Source: Guyparkeria sp. WRN-7
Lineage (GTDB): Bacteria > Pseudomonadota > Gammaproteobacteria > Halothiobacillales > Halothiobacillaceae
Direction of reading: 5' to 3'
NCBI RefSeq assembly: GCF_001641825.1
Contig: NZ_LRFH01000015.1
Coordinates: forward strand, 1-64,000
Length of the DNA stretch: 64,000 bases
Of this stretch, positions 7,304 through 16,464 are shown in pieces (position 1 is the first letter of the stretch; each line of letters starts with the position of its first letter). The notes beneath the pieces were generated by a model. The model did no database searches, was not told the origin of the DNA, and was given only the letters and a program-made list of their open reading frames with translations. A program made the position numbers and the translations under genes.

Positions 7304-10300
7304 TCAGCCCGGCCGTGCATCGTTCAGGTAGCGTTGGGCGAACTCGTCGGCGGGCAGCGGGTGGCTGGCGAAATATCCCTGGAACACGTCGCAGTGGTGC
7401 TCGATCAGGAAGTCGCGCTGGGCGGCATTCTCGACCCCCTCGGCCAGCACCTTGAGTCCCAGGGTGTGCCCGAGGTCGATGATCACGCGGGCGATCTGGC
7501 CGCGGTCGTGTGGTTCCTCGATCAGGTCGACGAAGCGCTTGTCGATCTTGAGCACGTCGATGGCGAACTGGCGCAACTGGCCGAGCGACGAGTAGCCGGT
7601 GCCGAAGTCGTCGAGCGCGACATGAACCCCCATGTCCCGCAGGCGGCTCAACAGTTGGCGGGTCTCGGCCTCGCGGCGGACGATAGCGCTTTCCGTGAGC
7701 TCCAGTTCGAGCCGGCTGGCCGGCATGCCGGTATCGGCGAGCACGTCCTCGACCAGCCGGTCGACCTCGCCCTGACGCAACTGGTGGGCGGAAAGGTTGA
7801 TCGCGAGGCGGCCGAAGTCATGCCCCTCGTCAAGCCATCGCCGGCCGATGCGACAGGTCTGCTCCAGCACCCATTGGCCCAGCGGCCAGATCAGTCCGGT
7901 GGTCTCGGCGACCGGGATGAATCGGTCCGGCGAGATCAGTCCGTCGGTCGGGTGTTGCCAGCGGACCAGCACCTCGGCGCCCTGCAGTGTCCCGTCTGCG
8001 AGGTTGATCTGCGGCTGGAAGACCAGTCGCAGCTGGTCCTCGTCGATCGCCTGGCGCAGCTCAAGCTCCAGTGAGATCCGGTCGCGCGCGGCGTTGGTCA
8101 TCTCGTCGGAGAAATAGCGGAAGGTTGCCCGGCCTTCCTCCTTGGCCCGGTAGAGTGCGGTGTCGGCCTGTTGCAGGAGCCCGTGGGCAGTGTCGGCGAA
8201 ACGCGGGTACAGGCTGATGCCGACGGAGGCCATCACTCGGACCTGCTGACCGTTCGGCAGCTCCCAGGGGGCGCCAAGGGCGTGAACCACCCGTTCGGCG
8301 ACCCGTCCGGCTTCGGCGTCATCGTCCAGTCCGGCCAGCACGAGGGCGAATTCGTCGCCCCCGAGGCGGGCGATGGCATCCACCTCCGGGAAGGACGTCA
8401 TCAGCCGGTCGGCCACCTTGATCAGCAGCTGGTCCCCTGCGGCGTGCCCCAGGCTGTCGTTGACGTCCTTGAAGCGGTCGAGGTCGACCATCAGCAGGGC
8501 CAGCCCCTGCTCGTGGTGATGCGTGGTGGTGATCAGCTGCTCCACGCGCGAGACCAGTTGATCGCGGTTGGGCAGGCCCGTCAGCGGGTCGTGATTGGAC
8601 AGGTATTCGAGTTTCGACTCGTTTTCCTTCTGACGGGAGATGTCGACGAACAGACCCACGTAGTGGCTGATGCTGCCGTCGGTATCGGTAACCGCGCTGA
8701 TGCTCAGGATCTCGGGGAAGGTCTCGCCGTTCTTGCGCCGATTCCAGATTTCGCCCTGCCAGTAGCCCTCCAAGCGCAGTGTCGACCACATGCGGCGGAA
8801 GAAATGGCGGTCGTGCTGGCCGGACTGGAGGAAGGCGGGCGTACGGCCGATGGCTTCCTCGGCGGTGTAGCCGGTCAGGCTGGTGAAGGCGGGATTCACC
8901 TCCACGATCACCTCGTCCCGGTCGGTGATGATCACGCCTTCACGGGTGTTCTCGATCACCTGGGCCATCAGGCGCTCGTGTTTCTCGATCTCGTGGCGGT
9001 CGGTAATGTCCGTCAGCACCCCGGCAATGTCGAGAACCGTGCCGGTGTCGTCGAACGTCATCCGGGTGACATCCTCGAACCAGCGATAGCTGCCGTCGGC
9101 AATACGCAGTCGGTATTCCTGCACGAATTCGCGCTGCCGGGATTCCATGTAACTGGCGACCTCCGCGGCGATGCGCGGGCCATCCTCGGGGTGGAGGTAG
9201 TCGGCGAACCGCACCTGGCCGCCTTCCCACCGGCTGGCGTCATAGCCCCAGCGCTGAATGTTCTCCGAGACGTACTCCACCGGCCAGCCGGCATCGGGGC
9301 GCCAGCGGAACAGTACCGACGGGCTGGCCTGAACGGCCTCCCGGGCTCGCGAGAGATCATCGAGCCGATCAAGGTGATCCATGGCGAACGACAGATCCGC
9401 GGCGAGGTCGCTGATCGTCTCCCGGATGGTCGAATCGAAGAATTCGGCCTCACGCGCGTAGAGCGCCATGCTGCCGATGATGCGGCCGCGACGGGCGATG
9501 GGGAAGGCGGCAACGGAATTGATGCCGACCTCGCGGGCCGCCTTGTGCCAGGGGGTGGAGTCGGCATTCGTCTGGAAATGGTTCATCACCTCCAGCCGGT
9601 CGTTGCGGATGCAGCGGCCGACCGGCCCCTGACCCGCCGGTTCCCAGGCATGAATGCTGACCTCGATCTGGTCGAGATAGCCGCTCTCGTCTCCGTGTTG
9701 GGTCACCGGCTGGACTGTGCCGCTCGATTCGTCGATCAGCCCCACCCAGGCGAATGCCAGGTGCCCGTGCACCACCGCAATCTCGCAGACCTTCTGGAAC
9801 AGTTCATCGGCCGTGTGGCAGCGGGTGACTGCCTGGTTGGTCTGGGACAGGAAGTCGTAGAGATCCCGCTGATGGTGCAGGGCCTCGACGGCATGGCGCT
9901 GCTCGGTGATGTCCTCGGCGGTGGCGATCAGGTACTCGGGCTCGCCGTCCGGTGCGCGGGTGACACGGACCTCGAAACGCAGCATCACCTCCTTGCCGTC
10001 CGGCCGGGTGAGCAGGTGTTCGGTGCGGTAGTGGTCGATCCGCCCGTCGAGCAGATCCAGAACGGCCGGGTCCTCTTCCGGGTATCGTCCGTCGGCGTCC
10101 TGCACCAGGGCACACCAGTCCTCGCCGAGGAGATCCTCGGCACGGCGGCCGAGGATCTCGGCCATGCGGCTGTTGACCCGTTCGATCTGTCGGCTGGAGG
10201 CGGCAGTGATCGACATGCCGATGAACGGCAGGTCGTAGAAGCTGCGCAACAGCCGGTCCTGGCGGGCGGCGCGGTTGGCCAGCCACAGGCGGTAGTTCTG

Positions 10301-11503
10301 CTGACTCTTGCGCCACAGCAGGGCCATCATCCCGGCGATCACGGCCAGCACGAAGAAGCCGATCACGCTGACCCAGGCGATCAGGGTGTACAGGGGGGCA
10401 AGAATGGCGGCGCGCGAGTCCTCCACGATCAGGGACCAGTCGGAGCCGGTGATCGGGTGGATCGCGGCGATCACCGGCTCGCCACGAAAGTCCGGGCCTT
10501 CGACCACGGTGGGCCCGGACTCGGCCGCAAAGGCATCGATCGGGAACGGGCTTGCCTCAAGGGGGTGACGGAATGCGTGCGGGTCCTTGTCCTCGTGCGG
10601 CGGGATCGTCAGGTGGACAACCTCGCCGTTGGCCACCCGTACCAGCATGGCGTTCATGCTGCCGTGGCCCTGCCGTAACAGCGGGAACCACTGTGCACTG
10701 GGGGCCGAGCGGAGCAGGAAGACGGCATCCGGTCCCGGCTCGGCATCCAGATGGACGGGGACCAGCCAGTCGAGGCGAATGTGGCCATCCTGTCCCTGGT
10801 GCATCGGCAGCCGTTTCGTCTCGCGGCCCAGCTGCTTCAGCCCTCGGCGCACCGGCGCATCGAGCCCGTTCCAGGCGCCGGCGGTGACGATCGGCTCGCC
10901 GTCGGGACGCAGCAATGCCAGTGTTTCGTACTGATAGGCGGTGAGCAGTGCCTGCAGGTGGGTCCGGAGGCGCAGACGTTCGTCGGCGGTCGCCTGCTCG
11001 CCGAGGACGGCACGCAGCTCGTCGTTGTCGTGGTACTGGTCCTGAAGCACCAGGGTGTCACCCCGACGCTCATGAAGCCATTGAGCGATGCGGCCGGACT
11101 TGAGCTCCGCTTCGGTGACGAACTTGCTCTTGGCCTCCTCGATCAGCTGGGGCGCCTGGAGACGGAAGATGCCGGCCGCTGCCAGAGCGATCAACAAGGC
11201 CACGGCCAGGATGCCGGTCAGAGTCCGTTGAACGCGGGGAGCCTCGCGGAAATCCTCGTCGAGAGGGTCATTGGCGATCGGGTCGCCACGTTCGCGGTAC
11301 AGGAGCGTGACGAGGAAGAACAGCAGCACGCTGGTGACGCCGACGAACAGCAATCCCTTGATCGTGTCGCTGGCGGGGTGGGCGCTGGGCAACTGCGCGA
11401 GCAGCCAGTCCGACGTCAGGATCCACAGCGAGGCGAAAAGGCCGTACACAAGGCTGATGACGAGGGGCGAACCAATGCGGCTGGCTGTCTTTTTCATGCC
11501 CAT
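7304..11503 (-). CDS. Multi-domain membrane PAS/GAF/GGDEF/EAL c-di-GMP enzyme
   Basis: This 1399-residue sensor begins with two membrane helices (about 12-32 and 45-66) and a third (about 95-115). A periplasmic sensing region follows, then a fourth helix (about 370-395). Next come, in order, a PAS domain (about 410-530), a GAF domain (about 545-710), two more PAS domains, GGDEF and EAL. GGDEF reads RLGGDEF and lacks the RxxD inhibitory site (PEVD at that place). The EAL domain keeps EVLVRW, the ELTES glutamate, ALDDFGTGYS and AEGVEN, so phosphodiesterase activity is likely. It probably both makes and degrades c-di-GMP, gated by its sensors. It shares strand and a short gap with the downstream cyclase gene. 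Confidence 0.93.
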   Translation of the reverse strand: MGMKKTASRIGSPLVISLVYGLFASLWILTSDWLLAQLPSAHPASDTIKGLLFVGVTSVLLFFLVTLLYRERGDPIANDPLDEDFREAPRVQRTLTGILAVALLIALAAAGIFRLQAPQLIEEAKSKFVTEAELKSGRIAQWLHERRGDTLVLQDQYHDNDELRAVLGEQATADERLRLRTHLQALLTAYQYETLALLRPDGEPIVTAGAWNGLDAPVRRGLKQLGRETKRLPMHQGQDGHIRLDWLVPVHLDAEPGPDAVFLLRSAPSAQWFPLLRQGHGSMNAMLVRVANGEVVHLTIPPHEDKDPHAFRHPLEASPFPIDAFAAESGPTVVEGPDFRGEPVIAAIHPITGSDWSLIVEDSRAAILAPLYTLIAWVSVIGFFVLAVIAGMMALLWRKSQQNYRLWLANRAARQDRLLRSFYDLPFIGMSITAASSRQIERVNSRMAEILGRRAEDLLGEDWCALVQDADGRYPEEDPAVLDLLDGRIDHYRTEHLLTRPDGKEVMLRFEVRVTRAPDGEPEYLIATAEDITEQRHAVEALHHQRDLYDFLSQTNQAVTRCHTADELFQKVCEIAVVHGHLAFAWVGLIDESSGTVQPVTQHGDESGYLDQIEVSIHAWEPAGQGPVGRCIRNDRLEVMNHFQTNADSTPWHKAAREVGINSVAAFPIARRGRIIGSMALYAREAEFFDSTIRETISDLAADLSFAMDHLDRLDDLSRAREAVQASPSVLFRWRPDAGWPVEYVSENIQRWGYDASRWEGGQVRFADYLHPEDGPRIAAEVASYMESRQREFVQEYRLRIADGSYRWFEDVTRMTFDDTGTVLDIAGVLTDITDRHEIEKHERLMAQVIENTREGVIITDRDEVIVEVNPAFTSLTGYTAEEAIGRTPAFLQSGQHDRHFFRRMWSTLRLEGYWQGEIWNRRKNGETFPEILSISAVTDTDGSISHYVGLFVDISRQKENESKLEYLSNHDPLTGLPNRDQLVSRVEQLITTTHHHEQGLALLMVDLDRFKDVNDSLGHAAGDQLLIKVADRLMTSFPEVDAIARLGGDEFALVLAGLDDDAEAGRVAERVVHALGAPWELPNGQQVRVMASVGISLYPRFADTAHGLLQQADTALYRAKEEGRATFRYFSDEMTNAARDRISLELELRQAIDEDQLRLVFQPQINLADGTLQGAEVLVRWQHPTDGLISPDRFIPVAETTGLIWPLGQWVLEQTCRIGRRWLDEGHDFGRLAINLSAHQLRQGEVDRLVEDVLADTGMPASRLELELTESAIVRREAETRQLLSRLRDMGVHVALDDFGTGYSSLGQLRQFAIDVLKIDKRFVDLIEEPHDRGQIARVIIDLGHTLGLKVLAEGVENAAQRDFLIEHHCDVFQGYFASHPLPADEFAQRYLNDARPG

Positions 11504-11576
11504 CAGTCAGTCCATTGCCTTCTGCCATTCGCTTGGAGTGCTATTTACCAAGCATGCGGGGGTAACGGGGCAAAGT

Positions 11577-12467
11577 CTAGCGCCGTTCCGGGGGCAAGGC
11601 GGGCGGCAGGTGATCCAGCGCCAGGGGGTCGAGCAATAGCTCGCGGGCGTTTTCCCGGCCGATACGCCTCGCGACCGAGGGTGGCAGCTGATTCAGCCAG
11701 CGTCGAATGGTGGCGGCGACTTCGCCGAATCGCCGCCAGCGCGGCAGGCTGTAGGTGTCGACGCCCACGACAAAGCGGTTGGGGTGGTCGAGGAACAGGG
11801 CGCGCCATTCCGGTCGCAGTTGACCGTTCTGGTCGAGAAACCGCTCGTCGCGTACCGAGGTGTCGATGAACAGGTTGTGCGGGTGACGCGCGAGTGCGGC
11901 ACGCAGGATGGTCGGATCGGGGTCGGCGCCCAGGTGCGCCCACAGGACCTGCGACTGCGGTTCGATCGCGAATATCCGGTCGATGATGGCGAGATCGCCA
12001 TGGATCATCAGCACCAGCTCGCGCTCGGCGGCGATCCTGACCAGTCGCTCCAGCACCGGGCTGTTGCGGTCGCGGCCGAAGATGTGCAGCTCGCCGATGC
12101 CTCGATAGTTGCCGTCCTCCAGCCAGCCGGTCACCCGCTCGGGCAGCTCCGGCTGGTGCATCCAGCGTTCCTTGTCGGCGCGGGTCCGGTAGACGCCCAG
12201 AAACGGCACGATCCGCCCGGGTGCCAGCTGTGCCAGTTCGTGGGCGTTCTTGGGTGGGGTGCTGGTGATCACGGCGTGCTCGATGCCGTTGCTCTCGAGG
12301 ATGTCGAGGATCTTGCCCGGGGCGATCGCCTCACGCTGTTCGGCGTTGTAGTGGAGGTGGGCGTCGAACAATGAGGTCTGGGCGCCCGCCGGCGCCGACA
12401 GCAGCAGGGCCGCCAGCAGGGTAATGGCTGCCCGGGTCAGCTGTTCAGTCGTCGTCCGAGTCGGCAT
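11577..12467 (-). CDS. Exported amidohydrolase-family metal-dependent hydrolase
   Basis: The 296-residue protein opens with a signal peptide (MPTRTTTEQ...ALLLSAPAGAQ-T). The mature part is a TIM-barrel hydrolase with the metal motif FDAHLHYN, then MIHGD, WAHLGAD and a C-terminal GVDTYS aspartate. These are the expected ligands of the amidohydrolase-2 type. Substrate unknown. The chosen ATG 12467 lies inside the 3' end of the upstream fbpC-like gene (23-base overlap), so translation is probably coupled. The longer frame upstream is a shadow of that ATPase gene. Its place at the end of an iron ABC operon suggests a role linked to iron-complex handling, but that is inference. Confidence 0.8.
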   Translation of the reverse strand: MPTRTTTEQLTRAAITLLAALLLSAPAGAQTSLFDAHLHYNAEQREAIAPGKILDILESNGIEHAVITSTPPKNAHELAQLAPGRIVPFLGVYRTRADKERWMHQPELPERVTGWLEDGNYRGIGELHIFGRDRNSPVLERLVRIAAERELVLMIHGDLAIIDRIFAIEPQSQVLWAHLGADPDPTILRAALARHPHNLFIDTSVRDERFLDQNGQLRPEWRALFLDHPNRFVVGVDTYSLPRWRRFGEVAATIRRWLNQLPPSVARRIGRENARELLLDPLALDHLPPALPPERR

Positions 12468-13524
12468 GGCTCGAGACGTTCCCGCGCGGAAACAGCACCA
12501 GATGGGTGAAGGCCGGGCGCAGGCTGACGCGCACACCGGGGGCGTAATGATCGTGGCTGGGCGCGAGGCTGAGCAGCCGGGTGCCGCCGGGCAGCGCAAG
12601 GGTGTAGAGGAAGTTCGCGCCGCGGAAGACGCGTTCCTCGATCTCGGCCACACCCGGGCCGTCGGGATCGATGATCACGTCGTCGGGGCGGACCAGGACG
12701 TCCACTTCGGTCCCCGGCGGATACTCGTGCGAGACCTGGCCCTCGAGCAGGCCGAGTTCGGTCTTCACGCGGCAGGGACCGACCATGGTGCCGGCAATGC
12801 GGGTGCCCTGGCCGATGAAGTCGGCGACGAACGGGGTCTCCGGGCGGTGGTAGAGGTTGTAGGCGGTATCCCACTGGTGCAGGCGGCCGGCCTGCATGAC
12901 CCCGACGATGTCGGCCATGGCGAAGGCCTCCGTCTGGTCGTGAGTGACCAGCAGCGCCGTGGTTTCCGCCTCGCGCAGGATGTCGCGTAGCTCGCGCGGC
13001 AGGGTCTCGCGCAGCTCGACGTCGAGACTGGAGAACGGTTCGTCGAGCAGCAGGATGTCGGGGCGGGGGGCGAGTGCCCGGGCGATGGCGACGCGCTGCT
13101 GCTGGCCGCCGGACATGTGGTGCGGGTAGCGCTTGCCCATGCCCGGCAGGCCGACCAGCTCGAGCAGCTCCTCGATGCGTCGGCGGCGCGCCTCGGCCGG
13201 TTTCTTCGGCAGACCGAAACCGATGTTGTCGGCCACGGTCAGGTGGGGGAACAGTGCCAAGTCCTGGAAGATCATGCCCACGCGGCGCTGCTCGGGCGGA
13301 TGGCCCCAGCCGGCGCCTGCCACCGTGTCGCCGTGCAGGCGCACCACGCCGGCGCTGGGCGACTCGAAGCCGGCGACGGTACGCAGGATCGAGGTCTTGC
13401 CGCAACCGGACGGACCCAGCAGGCAGCCGATCACGCCGGTCGGCAGGCGCAGGTTGACGCCGTCGACGGCGATGGCGTCGCCGAAGCGGACCGTCAGGTC
13501 GACCAGACTCAGGCTCTCGTTCAC
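12445..13524 (-). CDS. fbpC: Iron(III) ABC transporter ATP-binding protein
   Basis: The 359-residue ATPase has Walker [10 protein letters not shown] (about residues 38-46), the signature [15 protein letters not shown], Walker [13 protein letters not shown] and the switch histidine in LLVTHDQ. A C-terminal TOBE-like region (about 280-350) is typical of FbpC/PotA-type subunits. It energises uptake of ferric iron delivered by FbpA through the FbpB permease. The permease gene lies just upstream on the same strand with a 42-base gap, and the order fbpA-fbpB-fbpC is the usual one. Confidence 0.93.
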   Translation of the reverse strand: MNESLSLVDLTVRFGDAIAVDGVNLRLPTGVIGCLLGPSGCGKTSILRTVAGFESPSAGVVRLHGDTVAGAGWGHPPEQRRVGMIFQDLALFPHLTVADNIGFGLPKKPAEARRRRIEELLELVGLPGMGKRYPHHMSGGQQQRVAIARALAPRPDILLLDEPFSSLDVELRETLPRELRDILREAETTALLVTHDQTEAFAMADIVGVMQAGRLHQWDTAYNLYHRPETPFVADFIGQGTRIAGTMVGPCRVKTELGLLEGQVSHEYPPGTEVDVLVRPDDVIIDPDGPGVAEIEERVFRGANFLYTLALPGGTRLLSLAPSHDHYAPGVRVSLRPAFTHLVLFPRGNVSSHADSDDD

Positions 13525-13566
13525 GGGGTGGCGGCCTCCGCCCCCAGCGTTGCTGGCTGCAGCTGA

Positions 13567-15291
13567 CTACTCATCCACGGCTTCGCGGCTTGCGGCTGTG
13601 CCTTCATGTCCTCTCGCGCGGGTAATCGAGCGACTGACCAGGATGACCGGGATCAGGCCGGCGGCCACGATGGCCAGTGCCGGCAGCGCGGCATCGCGCA
13701 GTCGCTCGTCGGAGGCCAGTTCGAATGCCCTGACCGCCAACGTGTTGAAATCGAACGGCCGCAGGACCAATGTCGCCGGCAGCTCCTTGAGCACGTCGAC
13801 GAACACCAGCAGTGCGGCGGTGAGAAGACTGCCACGAATCAGCGGGATATGCACCCGCCAGAGGGTCCGGCCGGCGCTCGACCCCATCGACTGGGCCGCC
13901 TCGTCCATGCTCGGCCGGATGCGCCCCAGCCCCGCCTCGACCGTGTTGAGGCTTACCGCGAGGAAGCGCACCAGATAGGCGAAGACCAGGGCGGCGAGCG
14001 TGCCCGAGAGCAGCAGCCCCGAGGAGACGCCGAAGCGCTCGCGCAGGAAGGCATCGAGGGTGTTGTCGAAGGCCGCGAAGGGAATGATCACCCCGACGGC
14101 GATGACGGTGCCGGGCAGGGCGTAGCCCATCCCGGCGATACGACTGAGCGAGGAGGTCAGTCGGCCCGGCATCAGGCGGTGGCCATAGGCGAGGAACAGG
14201 GCCAGCAACAGTGCCAGGATGGCGGTCAGTCCGGCCAGGCCCAGCGAGCGGCCCACCAGCACGGCGAAATCGCCCAGATCGCTGCGCGGCGTGACCTCGA
14301 TGCTCCAGGCGAGCAGTTGCAGCGAGGGGACGAGAAAGCCCAGCGCCAGTGGCAGGGCGCAGGCGACGAATGCCAGGGCGGCCGCGCCGCGGCGCAGACG
14401 GAAGGAGGGGCGCGCCTGCCAGTGGCCGTGATGGTGGTAGCGCGCCTGTCGCCGCGAGAGGCGCTCGATGATGATCACCGTGAAGATGAAGGTCAGCAGC
14501 AGCGCGGAGAGCTGGGCGGCGGCGATGGTGTCATCCAGCCCGAACCAGGTGCGGAAGATGCCGGTGGTCAGCGTCGGGATGCCGAAGTACTGCACCGTGC
14601 CGTAGTCGGCCAGCGTCTCCATGATTGCCAGCGACAGGCCGGCGACGATCGACGGCCGGGCCAGCGGCAGGGCGACGCGACGGAACATCTGCCAGGGGTT
14701 GAGCCCCAGCGAGCGCGCCACGTTCAGCGCGCTGGCGGACTGCTCGAGGAACGCCGCCCTCGAGAGCATGTAGACATAGGGGTAGAGCACCAGCGTCAGC
14801 ATGACGATCGCGCCACCCAGCGAGCGGACCTCCGGGAACGGGTACTCGCCCACCGACCAGCCGGTCAGTGCCCGCAGGCCCGACTGCACCGGGCCGGCCA
14901 CGTCGAGAAGGCCGGTGTAGGTGTAGGCGATGATGTAGGCCGGCATCGCCAGCGGCAGCAGCAGGGCCCACTCGAACACCCGCCGCCCGGGAAATTCGCA
15001 CACCGACAGCAGCCACGCCGCGCCGGTGCCCAGGAAAAAGGTCCCGACCCCGACGCCGATGGCGAGCAGGGCCGAGTTGATCACGTAGTCGGCCAGTACC
15101 GTGTCGGCCAGATGCGACCAGGTCGACTTGTCGGGCCAGAACACGGACGCGACGATCACCGCGAGTGGCAGGGCCAGCAGCGCGGTGATCAGGATCATGC
15201 CGGTTTTCCACGCAGAGAAGCCACCTGCCCGTTGCCGGGCAAGTGGCTCGTCAAGCATGGATTCGGGCGTGTGGCCGGTGCTTACTGCCAT
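13567..15291 (-). CDS. fbpB: Iron(III) ABC transporter permease
   Basis: The 574-residue inner-membrane protein has about twelve transmembrane segments in two homologous halves, as is usual for fused FbpB permeases. Each half has an EAA-like loop: MFRRVALPLARPSI in the first and LWRVHIPLIRGSL in the second, which contact the ATPase. It forms the channel for ferric iron. Its start overlaps the fbpA stop by 10 bases, so the genes are almost certainly cotranscribed and translationally coupled. A slightly later ATG (MLDEPLARQ) is possible. Confidence 0.93.
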   Translation of the reverse strand: MAVSTGHTPESMLDEPLARQRAGGFSAWKTGMILITALLALPLAVIVASVFWPDKSTWSHLADTVLADYVINSALLAIGVGVGTFFLGTGAAWLLSVCEFPGRRVFEWALLLPLAMPAYIIAYTYTGLLDVAGPVQSGLRALTGWSVGEYPFPEVRSLGGAIVMLTLVLYPYVYMLSRAAFLEQSASALNVARSLGLNPWQMFRRVALPLARPSIVAGLSLAIMETLADYGTVQYFGIPTLTTGIFRTWFGLDDTIAAAQLSALLLTFIFTVIIIERLSRRQARYHHHGHWQARPSFRLRRGAAALAFVACALPLALGFLVPSLQLLAWSIEVTPRSDLGDFAVLVGRSLGLAGLTAILALLLALFLAYGHRLMPGRLTSSLSRIAGMGYALPGTVIAVGVIIPFAAFDNTLDAFLRERFGVSSGLLLSGTLAALVFAYLVRFLAVSLNTVEAGLGRIRPSMDEAAQSMGSSAGRTLWRVHIPLIRGSLLTAALLVFVDVLKELPATLVLRPFDFNTLAVRAFELASDERLRDAALPALAIVAAGLIPVILVSRSITRARGHEGTAASREAVDE

Positions 15292-16349
15292 CCGGCCCGG
15301 TCCATCAGGCGGACCGCGTCAGGGTTGAGTTCACCGAGCTTGCTCAGGTTGAGGTCGTCGGCCTTGAAGTCGCCCCACTGGGCCAGCGTGTCGGAGGCCG
15401 GGACGCCCGGGCGAACCGGGAACTCGTTGTTGACCTGGGCGTACCACTCCTGCGAATCCTTGGTCGTCAGGTACTCGAGCAGCGTCTTGACTGCCTCGGT
15501 CTTGGTGCTTGCGGCAACCATGCCGGCACCCGAGACGTTGACGTGCGCGCCGCGCTCGTCCTGGTTGGGCCAGACCAGACGAACGGCATCGGCCGCAGCC
15601 TTGTCGGTGTCGCTGCCGTTCTGCATGGCGCCGTAGTAGTAGGTGTTGGCGACGGCGATGTCGCACTCGCCGGCCGCTACCGCACGGATCTGATCACGAT
15701 CACCGCCCTGCGGCTTGCGCGCCATGTTGGCGACGAGGCCTTCGGCCCATTCCTGGGTCCATTCCTCACCGTGCGCGGCGATCAGCGAGGCGACCAGTGA
15801 CTGGTTGTAGACGTTGTTCGAGGAGCGGATGCAGATGCGGCCCTTGAACTTCGGGTCGGCCAGATCGGCATAGCTCGTGATGGCACCGTCCTCGACGCGC
15901 TCCTTGTGGGCGAAGATCACCCGGGCGCGCTGCGACAGGCCGAACCACTGGTTGTCGACGTCGCGCAGGTTCGCCGGCACGCGCTCGGTCAGCGCGTCGG
16001 ATTCGATCGCCTGCAGCACGCCGGCTTCCTTGGCGCGGTGCAGGTTGCCGGCATCGACGGTGATCAGCAGGTCGGCCGGGGTGTTCTCGCCTTCGCTTTC
16101 CAGGCGGGAAAGCAGTGCGCCGGCCTTGGCGGTCAGAAGCTTGGCCTCGATGCCCGTGTCCTCGGTGAAGCGTTCGAGCAGCGGGGCGATCAGGTGTTCC
16201 TTGCGAGCGGAGTAGACGTTCAGCGTGGTGGCCGCTTGCTCGGCGCCGGCACCGTTGTTGTCGGCCTGGTCGCCATTGTCGCTGCAGCCGGCCAGGGTGA
16301 GGCCCGAGGCGGCGAGCGCCATGGCGGCGAATCGAATGAACCGGGACAT
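15282..16349 (-). CDS. fbpA: Iron(III)-binding lipoprotein of the Fbp ABC transporter
   Basis: The 355-residue solute-binding protein begins with a lipoprotein signal; the lipobox LTLAGC places the acylated cysteine at residue 22. The mature protein resembles transferrin-like ferric-binding proteins: it begins LNVYSARKEHL and contains NTYYYGAM, the tandem tyrosines that coordinate Fe(III) (about residue 220). It captures ferric iron in the periplasm for FbpBC. It is the first gene of the fbpABC-amidohydrolase operon and is preceded by a strong promoter with a Fur-box-like palindrome, so iron repression is likely. Confidence 0.93.
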   Translation of the reverse strand: MSRFIRFAAMALAASGLTLAGCSDNGDQADNNGAGAEQAATTLNVYSARKEHLIAPLLERFTEDTGIEAKLLTAKAGALLSRLESEGENTPADLLITVDAGNLHRAKEAGVLQAIESDALTERVPANLRDVDNQWFGLSQRARVIFAHKERVEDGAITSYADLADPKFKGRICIRSSNNVYNQSLVASLIAAHGEEWTQEWAEGLVANMARKPQGGDRDQIRAVAAGECDIAVANTYYYGAMQNGSDTDKAAADAVRLVWPNQDERGAHVNVSGAGMVAASTKTEAVKTLLEYLTTKDSQEWYAQVNNEFPVRPGVPASDTLAQWGDFKADDLNLSKLGELNPDAVRLMDRAGWQ

Positions 16350-16420
16350 ATGAGAAACCTCGTGGTGGATCGTTGATTGTAATTCGACGAAAACGGCTTG
16401 ATCACGTGAAAGCGAGAGCC

Positions 16421-16449
16421 ACGATAGCCGAGCCGAAAACGGCTGTCAA
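16421..16449 (-). promoter_or_regulatory. Promoter of fbpA operon
   Basis: On the minus strand a perfect -35 TTGACA (16444-16449) is followed after 17 bases by TATCGT (16421-16426) as -10. The Fur-like site overlaps its upstream edge. The transcript would have a leader of about 65 bases before the fbpA ATG. Confidence 0.6.
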
Positions 16450-16464
16450 ATGAGAATCATTCCT
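16446..16464 (-). promoter_or_regulatory. Fur box candidate upstream of fbpA
   Basis: The minus strand contains the perfect inverted repeat AATGA-TTC-TCATT, matching the core of the Fur consensus (AATGATAATCATT). It touches the -35 of the fbpA promoter, so Fur-Fe(II) binding would block RNA polymerase. It overlaps the last codon of the upstream LysR-type gene. Confidence 0.65.

Noticed and set aside
8171-10678. 835-codon plus-strand frame over the PAS/GGDEF/EAL gene
   Set aside because: Antisense shadow; the minus-strand protein has clear catalytic motifs throughout.
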